This document shows positions 12,699 to 13,309 of a stretch of DNA of 13,309 nucleotides, piece after piece. The notes under the pieces are model-generated. The model did not search any database. It had not been told where the DNA came from and worked only from the letters and a program-made list of their open reading frames with translations. Position 1 is the stretch's first letter; every line of letters begins with the position of its first letter. Position numbers and translations under genes: made by a program. This DNA comes from GCA-2698665 sp038101125 (lineage in GTDB: Bacteria > Pseudomonadota > Gammaproteobacteria > GCA-002705445 > GCA-002716945), in the NCBI GenBank assembly GCA_038101125.1, contig JAYNVZ010000028.1, positions 1 through 13,309 of the forward strand. The letters run 5' to 3'.

Positions 12699-13309
12699 AT
12701 GATCGGAAATATATTATTAAACGTGCGCTACTTGTTAGCACCTGTTCTTATTATAGTAGCAGGCGCTGGCGTCCTAATCGGAGGCATTATGGCTTGGTTA
12801 GGTGTGGTTCTTTTATTTGTAGGTCTAATTGTAGACATCGCTACAAAATTTGAAACAACAGGCGTAGGATACGATGAAAACGGTGACACATTAGGTTGGG
12901 CAAGTTTCCAAAACTTGACTATGTACTTCATGTTACCTGTATTCATTTTGTTCCAACTAGTTATGGCATACAGAGTTTACACTTTTATGGCACTAGGCGG
13001 AGCTGAAGGCGCAGTAGTAATGGAAATTATTCCAGGCTTNNNNNNNNNNCGTATACAACCATCACCTAGAACTTGCTAGTGAAGATGATCCAGCAACTGC
13101 GCCACGTGGACGCACAATCTATGGTCACTATCCACTATCATATTTAGGTCAGTCTAAATTTTTATTTAACATGGAAAAAGAAAGATTAAACCGTATGGGT
13201 GTATCTTTCATTTCATGGCAAAACCGTTGGATCCGTGGTTATCTAATGGCTGTTCCTACAGTAGCTCTGTTCTTTGCAGCAGGCGGCTGGATTGGAATGG
13301 CTTGTTTAG
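12699..13309 (+). CDS. alkB: AlkB-family membrane hydroxylase, interrupted by gap and partial
   Basis: AlkB-type non-haem di-iron monooxygenases are inner-membrane enzymes that hydroxylate terminal carbons of alkanes, using rubredoxin as electron donor. Before the gap (12699-13039) there are 113 residues with two close N-terminal helices (about 10-30 and 32-47) and another at about 73-95. After the gap the reading frame is +1 relative to the start. From 13051 it gives YNHHLELASEDDPATAPRG, which aligns with the second AlkB histidine box (EHN-x-GHH) and the following T-x-x-DPA motif, then EKERLNRMG, W-x-NRWI and a fifth helix. The first histidine box lies in the gap and the last two beyond the window. 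A false stop at 13077-13079 comes only from the arbitrary gap length. Codon use differs from the neighbours (less ATA/AGA, more GGC/GCT/CGT). An alternative is another fatty-acid-desaturase-superfamily hydroxylase of XylM type; the alkane substrate is unproven. Confidence 0.8.
13040..13049. other. Assembly gap of 10 N
   Basis: Exactly ten Ns split the alkB-like gene. Family spacing suggests about 50-60 residues are missing, so the run is a placeholder of arbitrary length. For the frame to continue, the real missing length must be a multiple of three. Confidence 0.95.

Noticed and set aside
12728..12946. Minus-strand ORF of 72 codons
   Set aside because: It is antisense to the alkB-like N-terminal helices, an effect of their codon pattern.
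13038..13079. C-terminus of the hydroxylase ending at the TAG after the gap
   Set aside because: This is an artefact of the arbitrary 10-N gap; the +1 frame after the gap carries the conserved AlkB sequence.

Overview
The window is AT-rich (about one third G+C by eye) and tightly packed. It looks like a streamlined, probably marine, Gram-negative proteobacterium; a gammaproteobacterium is my best guess. The evidence is a GT9 heptosyltransferase-type LPS enzyme, a SenC/SCO1 copper chaperone, an AlkB-type membrane hydroxylase, a fused NuoE-NuoF formate dehydrogenase subunit, and convergent genes that abut or overlap. The taxonomic call is inference only. No RNA genes, CRISPR arrays, insertion sequences or phage genes were seen.

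Layout. Positions 1-752 (+): the end of an unrecognised gene, then an 80-residue one-helix membrane protein on a TTG start. 742-1764 (-): GT9 glycosyltransferase. 1845-2612 (+): fumarylacetoacetate-hydrolase (FAH) family enzyme. 2616-3485 (-): FdhD. 3524-5243 (+): an exported metallo-beta-lactamase-fold hydrolase overlapping a dihydropteroate-synthase-like gene. 11381 down to 5233 (-): an apparent operon fdhB-fdhA-GT41, encoding a two-subunit NAD-linked molybdenum or tungsten formate dehydrogenase followed by a TPR/O-GlcNAc-transferase-like protein. 11493-11861 (+): pterin-4a-carbinolamine-dehydratase-like protein, divergent from fdhB. 11848-12411 (-): SCO1/SenC protein. 12412-12698: regulatory region. 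12699-13309 (+): AlkB-family membrane hydroxylase, broken by a 10-N assembly gap and running off the window.

Functional theme. The centre is formate oxidation: the FdhAB enzyme, its sulfurtransferase FdhD, and pterin-related proteins (a PCD-like protein and a DHPS-like protein) around a molybdopterin enzyme. PCD-like proteins have been proposed to act in molybdopterin metabolism, so this may be a cofactor-maintenance neighbourhood. The GT41 glycosyltransferase behind fdhA is unexpected.

The AlkB-like gene stands out. It has a near-consensus sigma70 promoter, a 19-bp palindrome just upstream of it, two hairpins in the leader, a strong ribosome binding site, and codon use unlike the rest of the window. 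This suggests a highly expressed, regulated gene.

No clearly new defence or mobile system is visible. The best candidates for something undescribed are the pterin/FDH grouping, the GT41-FDH linkage, and the palindrome-plus-hairpin control region of alkB.
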